A stretch of 64,000 nucleotides of DNA from Fidelibacterota bacterium (lineage in GTDB: Bacteria; Fidelibacterota; Marinisomatia; Marinisomatales; SCKK01), in contig SCKK01000001.1 in the NCBI GenBank assembly GCA_004124475.1, positions 62,001-126,000 of the forward strand. The letters run 5' to 3'. The position numbers and the translations under genes were made by a program. This document shows, one piece after another, positions 1-9,029 of this stretch; the first letter of the stretch is position 1, and every line of letters starts with the position of its first letter. The notes under the pieces are model-generated. The model searched no databases. It had not been told where the DNA came from and was given only the letters and a program-made list of their open reading frames with translations.

Positions 1-328
1 CGAACAGCATGCATATTCCTATGAAATATTTGGATTTGATCGAAAAGATGAATTAGAAATCGGACCCCTTTCTAAAGGTCAGGGAAAAGAAGCAAGGAAT
101 TCCTATGTCAAAGGCATAGCGGTATCTTTAAGAAATTGTAAAAAATATCTTCAAAAAGATTATGACATCTTTTTAGTAGCCAATGACAAATTTAATCTTT
201 ATCCAGATATTGCACAGTTATCAGATATGAAAATTGTTAATCAATTTAAGCGGCCTGTGTTGAATAGAGTGGAAAAAGATAGGTCTAATGCCTATGCAGA
301 AATAATATTTCATCTAAAGGAGAGATAA
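1..328 (+). CDS. C-terminal part of a DNA methyltransferase (restriction-modification)
   Basis: The frame starting at base 2 is open from the window edge to TAA at 326-328 and encodes the last 108 residues of a protein. The tail contains FLVANDKFNLYP and ends FKRPVLNRVEKDRSNAYAEI, a pattern I recognise from C-termini of site-specific amino-DNA methyltransferases. The AdoMet-binding and catalytic motifs must lie left of the window, so the modified base cannot be read. It stops one base before the start of the restriction endonuclease gene at 330, so the two genes very likely form one transcription unit. Its role would be to protect the host's own sites. The family call is a recollection and is supported by the neighbour. 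Confidence 0.7.
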   Translation, partial: EQHAYSYEIFGFDRKDELEIGPLSKGQGKEARNSYVKGIAVSLRNCKKYLQKDYDIFLVANDKFNLYPDIAQLSDMKIVNQFKRPVLNRVEKDRSNAYAEIIFHLKER

Positions 329-329
329 A

Positions 330-1106
330 ATGTCGCTTATAAAGGAACAAATAAAATTAATCGAGAATACTATCAAAGATAGCCTACGGAAAAAGTTTAA
401 GACATATAAGCCAGAAACGAGTCATATGCCTTTTCATTATCGCTTACTCGGTCGTGATAGAATGGCATTATTTTCCTTTATCCACTCATTAAACACGACT
501 TTTGGTACATCTATTTTTGAACCTGTTGCTGTAACTTTGGCAAGTTTGAACTTTGAATTTGCACAAAAACAGTATGTCGTCGGTGATACTATCAGTGAAC
601 AAGCCCAATCTGAAATTCAACGTATTATGAATGAACTCACAATTGGAAAAAATCCGCATAAAGCGGAAGAAATCGAAAGGATAAGAAAAGTTTGCAACAA
701 GGGTACAATGAACAAATTAAAAACTGTAAAAGTAGATTTATTTGTTCAGAGTACTAGTGGAACAGTCCATTTGTTTGACTTAAAAACAGCAAAACCAAAT
801 ATCAGCAATTTTAAAGATTTCAAAAGGACATTGTTAGAATGGATAGCAATTTATTTGGCAAAAAATCCAAGTGCAAAGGTAGAGTCATATATTGCTATCC
901 CCTACAATCCATACGAACCAAGACCTTATGAAAGATGGACATTGAAAGGTATGTTAGATTTGGATAATGAGTTAAAAGTTGCAGAAGAATTGTGGGACTT
1001 TCTTGGGAATGATGGTGCCTATGAAGAATTATTAAATTGTTTTGAAAGAGTAGGTATAGAATTAAGACCGGAAATTGATGCATATTTTGCAAGATTTAGA
1101 AAATAA
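330..1106 (+). CDS. TdeIII-family type II restriction endonuclease
   Basis: This 258-residue protein matches the TdeIII-type restriction endonuclease family as I remember it. It has an N-terminal helical part with PFHYRLLGRDRMALFSFIHS and, at about residues 134-155, a PD-(D/E)xK-like core: KVDLFVQS, a short turn, then HLFDLKTAKPN. The D of VDLF and the D-x-K of FDLK are the likely catalytic residues. Length fits a complete enzyme. It starts at an ATG after a GGAGA ribosome site that overlaps the end of the upstream methyltransferase gene, the usual tight R-M arrangement. Members of this family are, from memory, linked to GGNCC-type sites, but the specificity here is not provable from sequence. 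The gene would cut unmodified foreign DNA. Confidence 0.75.
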   Translation: MSLIKEQIKLIENTIKDSLRKKFKTYKPETSHMPFHYRLLGRDRMALFSFIHSLNTTFGTSIFEPVAVTLASLNFEFAQKQYVVGDTISEQAQSEIQRIMNELTIGKNPHKAEEIERIRKVCNKGTMNKLKTVKVDLFVQSTSGTVHLFDLKTAKPNISNFKDFKRTLLEWIAIYLAKNPSAKVESYIAIPYNPYEPRPYERWTLKGMLDLDNELKVAEELWDFLGNDGAYEELLNCFERVGIELRPEIDAYFARFRK

Positions 1107-1416
1107 CCATTGCATTTGCAATCACATTTCCAATTTGTTCAAGCCAACACACGAGCCAATAATTGCAAAAGAGCTTGAAAAGCCAACCCGAACAAAAAAG
1201 AAAAATTAAAAAAGCACGAACACGCAACAAAAAATAAAACGCATTGAAACGTTCTTTATTTAAACAGTTGGACTAAACCTTCGGTAGTAAATTTTTCTCC
1301 TATAATGAACCTGTATTCTCTCTCACCTTTGCCGATACCTGTTTTTCCGGTTTCATGACCTTCCCATTTCCCAAGGGAAAAATGGAAGGGTTCCTATGGA
1401 AGTGAACTGTCCGTAG
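1107..1416. other. AT-rich intergenic spacer with a possible gene remnant
   Basis: No complete gene is visible. The left half (1107-1255) is A-rich and low in complexity. The right half carries an open minus-strand reading frame of 45 codons, described separately at 1256-1393. Confidence 0.5.
1256..1393 (-). pseudogene. Possible C-terminal remnant of an unknown gene
   Basis: On the minus strand, the frame between a TAG at 1394-1396 and a TAA at 1256-1258 reads as a protein-like tail, with FHFSLGKWEGHETGKTG followed by EYRFIIGEKFTTEGLVQLFK. It has no start codon. It lies just downstream of the unrecognised gene at 1417-2241 and could be a detached 3' end or chance. No family was recognised. 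Confidence 0.25.
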
Positions 1417-2241
1417 CTACTCTTCTCCCATCTTGCTACTCAACCGCTTCACGTCCTCGATACTCCGAATGGTAATGTTTTTCAGATTCTCCAGATGAAT
1501 GGACTTAAAAGCGAACTTAATTTGGAGATTATCGATGTAATTCCTCAGGTCAATGGGAAAATGATGCGTTTTAACAGCAATGGCTTTGAGGGGATAATCG
1601 GGATAAGTTTTGTCTAAGGTATGCAGTGTCAGGTTTTGAGATTCGATATCTTTTCGTACTTCCCGAATATGGTTCATCAGGATATTTTCTGAGAATTCCC
1701 AAGGAGCAGTATCATCCTTTATGTTGGAAAGGAACCGGTAACCCTTATCAAAAGTAGTCAGGAAATATCTGCTGTACTTTTTTCCGCTCAGCGTGTCTTC
1801 TAAAAACATTTGGATTTGTGTTTTTCGGTCTTCAACAAACTTCATCCAAATCCGGAAATAGGGTCTGAAAAGAAAATAGCCAAACGGTGTTTTAAATGAA
1901 TTCTGCCGATTGAAAAAGCTCTTTATATCGTAGGTTAGCCGTCTCATTTGGTGACGTATCTCTTTTGGAAACAGGTGATAAACAGGTGAAACCAGATTGT
2001 CTGAGCCGTTCTTTAGAAAATCGTTGGGGATCTCCAATTCAAAAATATGGACAGAATAGGATTTATCCACACCGTGAATAGTAACCGAAACAAAAGCCCC
2101 TAAATCGCTCATCTTGATAAGATTGTCCATAGCTCGATCAAATTCCGGGAGAGTGGAGATGGAAGGAATCGTAGGCGTCCTGGAAAGTTCAGGGAACAGT
2201 GCAAGCTGTGTTGAAGTGAAAGAGTCTGTCATGATAACCAA
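1417..2241 (-). CDS. Hypothetical protein, 274 residues
   Basis: This is a soluble protein with no signal peptide and no membrane segment visible. The middle (about residues 95-150) is rich in aromatic and basic residues, for example FGYFLFRPYFRIWMKF, followed by a helical stretch. I did not recognise a family. The layout, with a conserved aromatic centre followed by a charged helix, loosely recalls DUF3150-type proteins, but that is weak. It is transcribed towards the R-M operon and shares a 190-bp divergent spacer with korA. The start could be either ATG of MVIMTDSF. A function cannot be assigned. Confidence 0.6.
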   Translation of the reverse strand: MVIMTDSFTSTQLALFPELSRTPTIPSISTLPEFDRAMDNLIKMSDLGAFVSVTIHGVDKSYSVHIFELEIPNDFLKNGSDNLVSPVYHLFPKEIRHQMRRLTYDIKSFFNRQNSFKTPFGYFLFRPYFRIWMKFVEDRKTQIQMFLEDTLSGKKYSRYFLTTFDKGYRFLSNIKDDTAPWEFSENILMNHIREVRKDIESQNLTLHTLDKTYPDYPLKAIAVKTHHFPIDLRNYIDNLQIKFAFKSIHLENLKNITIRSIEDVKRLSSKMGEE

Positions 2242-2430
2242 AGGTTACTCTTGGGTTGGAAAATAAGCAATAATCCTTAATTGAAACCACGTTTTTAATC
2301 GTTTTGAAATCAAGGATATTTTTTACAAAAGTAACAGGGAAATAGCCGTTTATTCATTGTTAATTAGCTATGATAAATAGTAAATTGGTTAGAAGAATAA
2401 AAAATATCTTGGTTTATATACCCACAAATA

Positions 2431-4287
2431 ATGATGAAAAATCAAAAAATCAAAAACAAAGAAATAATTAATGTTGAAAGCGTGGTTATTCGCTTTGCCG
2501 GTGATTCGGGAGACGGTATACAGTTGGCAGGCAGTCGATTCACCAGTGCAACTGCGATTGTAGGGAATGATTTAGGCACGTATCCTGATTATCCGGCAGA
2601 GATACGTGCACCTGCCGGAACGCTAGCTGGAGTCAGTGCATATCAGATACAGTTCAGCAGTAAAGATATTTACACTCCTGGCGATATGGTGGATGTTCTG
2701 GTTGTGATGAATCCGGCAGCTTTAAAGGTTCATCTCTCCGACCTTAAGCCCGGTGGAACTATAATTGCAAACAAATCGAACTTCAAATCGAGAAACTTGA
2801 AAATGGCAGGCTGGGAAAGTGATCCACTCGAGGATGATTCATTATCAAATTATAAAGTTTATGACATTGAAATCAGTCGCCTCGTATCCTCTGCTTTGGA
2901 AGATATGAATCTACCCTCGAAGACAGTAGAAAGAACAAAGAACATGTTTGCCTTAGGACTAATGTTCTGGATTTACACACGTCCTTTGGAACCGACTATC
3001 AAATGGCTTAAGGTAAAATTCAAATCAAGACCGGAATTGGTGGAAGGTAATATCCGGGCATTGAAAGCTGGATACAATTTTGGAGATATCACGGAGATAT
3101 TCCCGGTGAGCTATCAGGTGGGTCCGGCACCTCTGAAAAAGGGTACCTATCGAAATATCACAGGGAATTATGCCATTGGGTTGGGTCTTTTGGCAGCAAG
3201 TCAGAAATCGGGGCTTCCGCTCTTTTTCGGTGGATATCCCATTACCCCTGCCAGTGATATCCTACACCAGCTATCCCACTACAGAAATTTTGGAGTGAAA
3301 ACATTTCAAGCTGAGGATGAAATTGCCAGTATTGGTTCGGTTATTGGGGCAGCGTTCGCCGGAAACCTTGCTGTTACCGCTTCATCAGGACCTGGGATTG
3401 CTCTAAAAGGCGAAGCACTCGGATTGGCAATTATGACGGAGTTACCCATGGTAATTATCAACGTGCAGAGAGTCGGTCCCAGTACCGGAATGCCAACCAA
3501 AACTGAGCAGGCAGATTTATTCCAAGCATTATGGGGAAGAAATAGTGAATCTCCCATGCCCGTGATCGCTCCTATATCACCGGGTGACTGCTTTTACGCT
3601 ACTTATGAAGCGTGCAGAATCGCCCTGAAATATATGACCCCCGTGTTCATACTATCCGATGCTCTTTTGGCAAACGGCTCGGAACCGTGGTTAATTCCGG
3701 AGATCAAGCAGTTATCCCCAATAGATGTGAAGTTTGCTGTGGACCCTGGGGAAGATAGCGTTTTTCACCCCTATGAACGGGACAAGGAAACCCTGGCAAG
3801 AAAATGGGCGCTCCCCGGCACGGCCGGAGTTGAACATCGAATTGGCGGATTGGAAAAAGAAAATATCACGGGGAATGTTAACTACAATCCGGATAATCAT
3901 CAACTGATGGTCAACTTGCGAGCACAAAAAGTGGAATCTATTGCCAGGGAATTCCCAGCCATGGATATCTACGGGGACACTACGGGTGATCTATTGGTAC
4001 TTGGATGGGGAAGTACATTCGGAGCCATCCGGGCTGCAGTTGAAAAGATCAGAGATGAAGGGATGTATGTCTCCCATGCACAATTGAGATGGGTGAATCC
4101 ATTCCCTTCCGATTTGGGAGAAATTCTTGTCAAATTTCAAAAAATTCTTATTCCTGAATTAAACACTGGACAGTTGATAAAACTAATTCGATCTGAGTTT
4201 CTGATTGATGCCGTTGGAGTGAATATTTCGACAGGAAAACCCTTTACAAAATCCCAAATTATTGAAAAAATTCAGTCAATTATGTGA
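2431..4287 (+). CDS. korA: 2-oxoacid:acceptor oxidoreductase, fused gamma-alpha subunit (KorA type), copy 1
   Basis: KorA, with KorB, oxidatively decarboxylates a 2-oxoacid (typically 2-oxoglutarate) to acyl-CoA and passes electrons to ferredoxin. The 618 residues show the gamma domain first (about 15-200), with the glycine-rich stretch FAGDSGDGIQLAGS, and then the alpha (pyrimidine-binding) domain (about 235-600) with GGYPITPASDIL, QAEDEIASIGSVIGAA and GPSTGMPTKTEQADL. This is the normal length for the fused subunit. The korB start lies 7 bases beyond its stop, so the two are co-transcribed. A second, diverged korAB pair lies at 46.1-48.9 kb. The substrate is inferred from the family; pyruvate or branched-chain 2-oxoacids are possible. 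Confidence 0.9.
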   Translation: MMKNQKIKNKEIINVESVVIRFAGDSGDGIQLAGSRFTSATAIVGNDLGTYPDYPAEIRAPAGTLAGVSAYQIQFSSKDIYTPGDMVDVLVVMNPAALKVHLSDLKPGGTIIANKSNFKSRNLKMAGWESDPLEDDSLSNYKVYDIEISRLVSSALEDMNLPSKTVERTKNMFALGLMFWIYTRPLEPTIKWLKVKFKSRPELVEGNIRALKAGYNFGDITEIFPVSYQVGPAPLKKGTYRNITGNYAIGLGLLAASQKSGLPLFFGGYPITPASDILHQLSHYRNFGVKTFQAEDEIASIGSVIGAAFAGNLAVTASSGPGIALKGEALGLAIMTELPMVIINVQRVGPSTGMPTKTEQADLFQALWGRNSESPMPVIAPISPGDCFYATYEACRIALKYMTPVFILSDALLANGSEPWLIPEIKQLSPIDVKFAVDPGEDSVFHPYERDKETLARKWALPGTAGVEHRIGGLEKENITGNVNYNPDNHQLMVNLRAQKVESIAREFPAMDIYGDTTGDLLVLGWGSTFGAIRAAVEKIRDEGMYVSHAQLRWVNPFPSDLGEILVKFQKILIPELNTGQLIKLIRSEFLIDAVGVNISTGKPFTKSQIIEKIQSIM

Positions 4288-4294
4288 GGATATT

Positions 4295-5314
4295 ATGGTT
4301 GAGTCAATCACAAGTAAACCGTTAACCAGAAAGGATTTTATCTCCGATCAGGACGTGAGATGGTGCCCTGGTTGTGGGGACTATTCTATTTTAGCTCAGG
4401 TACAAAAAACATTTCCTGAACTTGGAATTCCTAAAGAGAAAATTGTGTTTATTTCCGGTATTGGATGTTCAAGCCGGTTCCCATACTATATGAAGACCTT
4501 TGGTTTTCATACGATTCACGGCAGGGCTCCCACCATTGCCTCTGGGGTAAAGTTGGCTAATCCGGACCTCTCCGTTTGGGTCATTACCGGTGATGGAGAT
4601 TCCCTGAGTATTGGGGGAAATCATTTCATCCATCTCATGAGGCGGAATTTCGATATTAATGTGATAATGTTTAATAACGAAATTTATGGGTTAACGAAAG
4701 GACAATATTCACCCACCTCTGAATTGGGGAAAGTTACAAAATCCACCCCCTTCGGCTCCTTGGATCGACCTTTTAATCCACCCCTGTTGGCACTGGGCGC
4801 TGCATCTACATTTGTTGCAAGGTCTATCGATAAAATGACGCACCACCTCCAAGACATGCTCAAACGAACACACCAACACAAAGGGACGTCCTTCTTAGAG
4901 ATTTACCAGAACTGCAACATTTTTAATGACGGGGCTTTCAAAAACCTTACCGACAAAGAAGTAAAAGACGATAATTTGCTTATTCTGGAGAACGGGAAAC
5001 CGATGATATTCGGAAGCAAGAAAAATAAGGGAATCCATCTTGATGGTTTTAAACCCGAGGTAGTAAAGCTTAACGGCAAATTTTCAGTTAATGATCTTGT
5101 AGTCCATGAAGAATCGGATAGAAATCTGGGAGGGATATTATCCAATTTTACTCACAGCGAAAAATTCCCAACACCCATTGGGGTTCTCTATTGTGAAGAA
5201 AAACCAACATATGAAGATCTCTTGTATGATCAGATTAAATCAGCCAAAAAGAGGCTGGGTGAGGGGGATCTGGAAGCACTTCTACATTCGGGTGACACAT
5301 GGATCATTAAATAA
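4295..5314 (+). CDS. korB: 2-oxoacid:ferredoxin oxidoreductase beta subunit (KorB type), copy 1
   Basis: This beta subunit binds thiamine diphosphate and an Fe-S cluster. The 339 residues contain WCPGCGDYSIL, GIGCSSRFPYY, the TPP motif GDGDSLSIGGNHFIHLMRRN ending in NN, and YGLTKGQYSPTSE. I chose the ATG at 4295 because a GAGGA ribosome site lies just before it; the frame is open further upstream to a TTG at 4262, but that would overlap korA. The C-terminus (after about residue 250) is longer than in copy 2 and has an extra region with EESDRNLGGILSNF. It forms an operon with korA. Confidence 0.9.
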   Translation: MVESITSKPLTRKDFISDQDVRWCPGCGDYSILAQVQKTFPELGIPKEKIVFISGIGCSSRFPYYMKTFGFHTIHGRAPTIASGVKLANPDLSVWVITGDGDSLSIGGNHFIHLMRRNFDINVIMFNNEIYGLTKGQYSPTSELGKVTKSTPFGSLDRPFNPPLLALGAASTFVARSIDKMTHHLQDMLKRTHQHKGTSFLEIYQNCNIFNDGAFKNLTDKEVKDDNLLILENGKPMIFGSKKNKGIHLDGFKPEVVKLNGKFSVNDLVVHEESDRNLGGILSNFTHSEKFPTPIGVLYCEEKPTYEDLLYDQIKSAKKRLGEGDLEALLHSGDTWIIK

Positions 5315-5388
5315 TTTTTTCAATCTAAAAACAATCCAAAAACACTTCTTGATTAACACTACTTTTTAATTTAGAATGATAAATAGAC

Positions 5389-6789
5389 ATGTCTTTCCGT
5401 ATTGAAAAAGATACCATGGGTGAGATGAAGGTTCCCGAGGATAAATACTGGGGTGCCCAAACCCAGAGGTCATTGGAAAATTTTAAAATTGGAAATGAGC
5501 ATTTCCCGCGAGAATTCATTCGAGCATACGGAATCATCAAGCAGGTAGCGGCGGAAGTGAATGTGGAGCTTGGAATTTTAGATAAAAAACTATCCAGTCT
5601 GATCGCGGAGGCAGCACAGGAAGTGATTGATGGCATACATGATGACCAATTTCCACTGGTGGTCTGGCAGACGGGGAGCGGTACACAAACCAACATGAAT
5701 TTTAACGAAGTAATTGCCAACCGGGCAATTGAATTGGCAGGGGGAAAGCTAGGGAGCAAAACCCCTGTCCATCCCAATGATCACGTCAATAAATCCCAAT
5801 CGACAAACGACACCTTCCCTACAGCTATCAATGTTGCAGCAGCCACCGAGGTGAATGAGCAACTCCTGCCAAAGTTAAAAGGTTTGTCTGCTGCCTTGGC
5901 AGAAAAGTCCGATGAATTTCAAACCATTATAAAATTGGGTCGTACACATCTCATGGATGCCACACCACTGACATTGGGTCAGGAATTTTCCGGCTATGCT
6001 TCCCAGCTTGACCACGGTTTAAAAACTATTGAAAACACTTTGCCTCACGTGTTTGAGTTGGCAATGGGTGGCACAGCGGTGGGAACGGGAATCAACTCTC
6101 CGGAAGGATTTGCTGAAATGGCAGCCGAAAAAATTGCTGAAAAAACGGGTCTTTCTTTCCGTACCGCTGAAAATAAATTTGAGGCCCTGGGTGCTCACGA
6201 TTCCGCAGTTGAAATGTCGGCGGCTCTCTCCACGCTTGCTGTGTCGTTGAATAAAATTGCCAATGACATCCGGTGGCTGGGGAGTGGACCCAGAGCAGGG
6301 ATCGGTGAAATTGTACTTCCGTCCAATGAACCGGGATCATCTATCATGCCCGGAAAGGTAAACCCAACTCAATGTGAAGCAGTAACTATGGTGGTGGCTC
6401 AGGTCATCGGGAATGACGCCACTCTTAAAATGGCCTGTGCATCCGGCAACTTTGAACTCAACGTCTATCGACCTGTAATTGCATTCAATCTCCTTCAGTC
6501 AATTAAACTCCTTGGGGATGTTTGTGACTCTTTTAATCACAACTGTGTGGCAGGAATTAAACCTAATTTAGATCGAATCGACAAGAATTTGAGAAATTCC
6601 CTTATGCTGGTGACTGCCCTCGCACCACATATCGGATACGATAAGGCAGCAAAGGTGGCAAAAAAAGCCCATGCGGAAAACACCTCACTCCGGGAAGCCA
6701 TCATCGAATTAGGATATATGACAGGCATCGAATTCGACGAAAGGGTCAAGCCGGAAGAGATGGTTTTTCCAACCTCTCGACAGCAGTGA
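5389..6789 (+). CDS. fumC: Class II fumarate hydratase
   Basis: This enzyme interconverts fumarate and malate in the TCA cycle. The 466-residue protein has all class II hallmarks: [48 protein letters not shown] and the signature [13 protein letters not shown] near residue 320, whose serine region forms the catalytic loop. Length is typical. It follows korAB on the same strand after a 74-bp gap, consistent with a shared carbon-metabolism theme. The call against aspartase or argininosuccinate lyase rests on the overall FumC pattern. Confidence 0.93.
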   Translation: MSFRIEKDTMGEMKVPEDKYWGAQTQRSLENFKIGNEHFPREFIRAYGIIKQVAAEVNVELGILDKKLSSLIAEAAQEVIDGIHDDQFPLVVWQTGSGTQTNMNFNEVIANRAIELAGGKLGSKTPVHPNDHVNKSQSTNDTFPTAINVAAATEVNEQLLPKLKGLSAALAEKSDEFQTIIKLGRTHLMDATPLTLGQEFSGYASQLDHGLKTIENTLPHVFELAMGGTAVGTGINSPEGFAEMAAEKIAEKTGLSFRTAENKFEALGAHDSAVEMSAALSTLAVSLNKIANDIRWLGSGPRAGIGEIVLPSNEPGSSIMPGKVNPTQCEAVTMVVAQVIGNDATLKMACASGNFELNVYRPVIAFNLLQSIKLLGDVCDSFNHNCVAGIKPNLDRIDKNLRNSLMLVTALAPHIGYDKAAKVAKKAHAENTSLREAIIELGYMTGIEFDERVKPEEMVFPTSRQQ

Positions 6790-6848
6790 ACCTTTCGATT
6801 TTATCCACGTTAAATCCACAAATTCCATACCGTTAAGTATACCAGAAT

Positions 6849-9029
6849 ATGACCACAAAAAAGGAAATATCAAGAAATACAAGTTGGACTCGAATCGCAT
6901 TCAGAGTTTTAGTTTTTTCATTGATCTGTGGTGCTGGAGGTGTCACATACCTGAAGTTCCTGTCACGGGATCTTCCGTCCCTGGAACAGCTTGAAAATTT
7001 TGATCCCGATCTGGTCACGAGAATTTACTCTGCGGATGGTGTTCTCTTAAAAGAACTCTACACGCAAAGACGGGTATTTGTGGATTTGGACAGAATTCCC
7101 AAACAGATGGTGGATGCTGTCATCGCTTCAGAAGATCACCGGTTCCGGTCGCATTGGGGTATTTCTCTCCGTGATGTGGCGAGAGCGGTAGTCATTAATA
7201 CACTCACCCTCAGCTATCGACAGGGATTCAGCTCCATTACACAGCAACTTGCCAGAAATCTCTATGACACTATTGGCTTTAAAAAGACCATAACAAGAAA
7301 GATCAAGGAAATCATCACCGCTATTCAGATTGAGAAAACTTATACAAAAGATGAAATCCTGGAGATGTACTTGAATTCCATCCACTTTGGTCACGGGACG
7401 TATGGGGTTCAGGCAGCATCGAAACGCTATTTTCAGAAGGATGCCTTGGACATTACTTTGGATGAAAGCGCTCTTCTTGCCGGATTATTGCCGGCGCCTG
7501 CCCACTACAGTCCCATTAACTATCCGGAGGAAGCTATCCGCCGCCGGAATACAGTTCTCCGACTCATGAATGAGCATGGACTTATTATGCAGTCTGCCTA
7601 CCTGGAAGCAAAGGCGCTGCCTCTGGAGGTGAGCCAGGACAGCAATAATCTTGGTCTCGCACCCTATTTCTCCGAGCACATTAGACGCCTTTTGGAACGA
7701 GAGGATAAGGAACTGGACATCGATATTTATCGTGATGGTCTCGAAATATACACTACCCTTGACAGCCGGATACAATCTGCTGCTGAGGAAGCTGTTTTAA
7801 AATCGGTGAAAAGAAACCAAGCGATTTTAAATAAACGCCTTTATAGTGACCGGGAGGAATTTGAGCAGTTGGCTTATCTGGGCATTTATCCTGAAGACTC
7901 TGTTCGCATGATGTTGAATGGGGAAATGGCACTATACGAGGGAATTCGGACACAACTTCTGGTTCAGACTGCCTTTATCGCTATTGATCCCACGAACGGG
8001 TATATTAAAGCGATGATCGGTGGACGTCCGGATTATCACGATCAATTTAACCGGGCAGTTCAGGCAAAGCGACAACCGGGATCTGTGTTTAAACCTTTTA
8101 TCTACACCGCCGCTATCGACAACGGCTATCCGGTAACCCGTCAGTTGCTGAATCAACCGGTTGTATTGAATGTACAGAACGCCGATGGATTGTGGGAGAA
8201 ATGGATGCCAAAAAATTATGACCTATCAACAGGTGGACTCACTACCCTCAGAGAGGGACTCAGAAGATCTCTGAATCTTATCTCCGTTCGATTAGTCCAA
8301 GAGTTAGTACCTCCGGAAGTGGTAGTACAGACTGCCAAACGAATGCACATCACTACGCCTCTCCGGGCTGTGGATGCAATTGCACTGGGCACTTCCGAGG
8401 TTATTCCTCTTGAAATAACATCTGCCTATGCTACATTTGCCAACAAGGGGGTATGGTGCGCTCCTATAGCGATCACAAAAATTGTAGACCGTTTTGGTGT
8501 CACCATAAAGGAATACCATCCCAAGCGGGAAGAAGTGCTAAGCGAGGAGACGGCTTTTATCATGACCGACCTCCTGCGTACAGTTGTGGATCGAGGAACT
8601 GGGGGAAGCATCCGCTGGAAATACAGATTCAACAAGCCGGCAGGGGGCAAAACGGGTACCACACAAGGATGGACAGACGCCTGGTTTGTAGGATTTACGC
8701 CCCATCTGGCTGCAGGCGTATGGATGGGAATAGACGATCCCAGCGTCAGTCTCGGGAAGAAGCAGGATGGTGGCCGAGCAGCTTTACCTGCCTGGGCTAA
8801 TTTTATGAATGCTGTCTACGATACTATGGGGTGGGAACGTAAAGATTTTGAAGTACCAGAGGGTGTATCAAAGATCAAAATCTGCCAGGTTACCAAAGAT
8901 TTACCCACCAAATATTGTCCCACTGAGAAGGAATGGTTCATCGATAAATATGCTCCGTTCAAAACATGCCTGGTGCATACGGAAGCCTCCACCCGACGCA
9001 GTCGTGATAGGGGAATAGACGATTTATAA
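6849..9029 (+). CDS. Class A penicillin-binding protein 1A (transglycosylase/transpeptidase)
   Basis: This bifunctional enzyme polymerises and cross-links peptidoglycan at the outer face of the inner membrane. A single N-terminal membrane anchor lies at about residues 16-35. The GT51 glycosyltransferase domain follows, with EDHRFRSHWGIS (catalytic Glu) and GFSSITQQLARNLY. The transpeptidase domain has the S-x-x-K motif SVFK at about residue 412, SLN at about 474 and KTGTT at about 601. At 726 residues it is complete. A short Cys-containing tail (CQVTKDLPTKYCP, then CLVH) follows the transpeptidase domain. Its 3' end overlaps the convergent phosphorylase gene by 6 bp. Confidence 0.92.
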   Translation: MTTKKEISRNTSWTRIAFRVLVFSLICGAGGVTYLKFLSRDLPSLEQLENFDPDLVTRIYSADGVLLKELYTQRRVFVDLDRIPKQMVDAVIASEDHRFRSHWGISLRDVARAVVINTLTLSYRQGFSSITQQLARNLYDTIGFKKTITRKIKEIITAIQIEKTYTKDEILEMYLNSIHFGHGTYGVQAASKRYFQKDALDITLDESALLAGLLPAPAHYSPINYPEEAIRRRNTVLRLMNEHGLIMQSAYLEAKALPLEVSQDSNNLGLAPYFSEHIRRLLEREDKELDIDIYRDGLEIYTTLDSRIQSAAEEAVLKSVKRNQAILNKRLYSDREEFEQLAYLGIYPEDSVRMMLNGEMALYEGIRTQLLVQTAFIAIDPTNGYIKAMIGGRPDYHDQFNRAVQAKRQPGSVFKPFIYTAAIDNGYPVTRQLLNQPVVLNVQNADGLWEKWMPKNYDLSTGGLTTLREGLRRSLNLISVRLVQELVPPEVVVQTAKRMHITTPLRAVDAIALGTSEVIPLEITSAYATFANKGVWCAPIAITKIVDRFGVTIKEYHPKREEVLSEETAFIMTDLLRTVVDRGTGGSIRWKYRFNKPAGGKTGTTQGWTDAWFVGFTPHLAAGVWMGIDDPSVSLGKKQDGGRAALPAWANFMNAVYDTMGWERKDFEVPEGVSKIKICQVTKDLPTKYCPTEKEWFIDKYAPFKTCLVHTEASTRRSRDRGIDDL

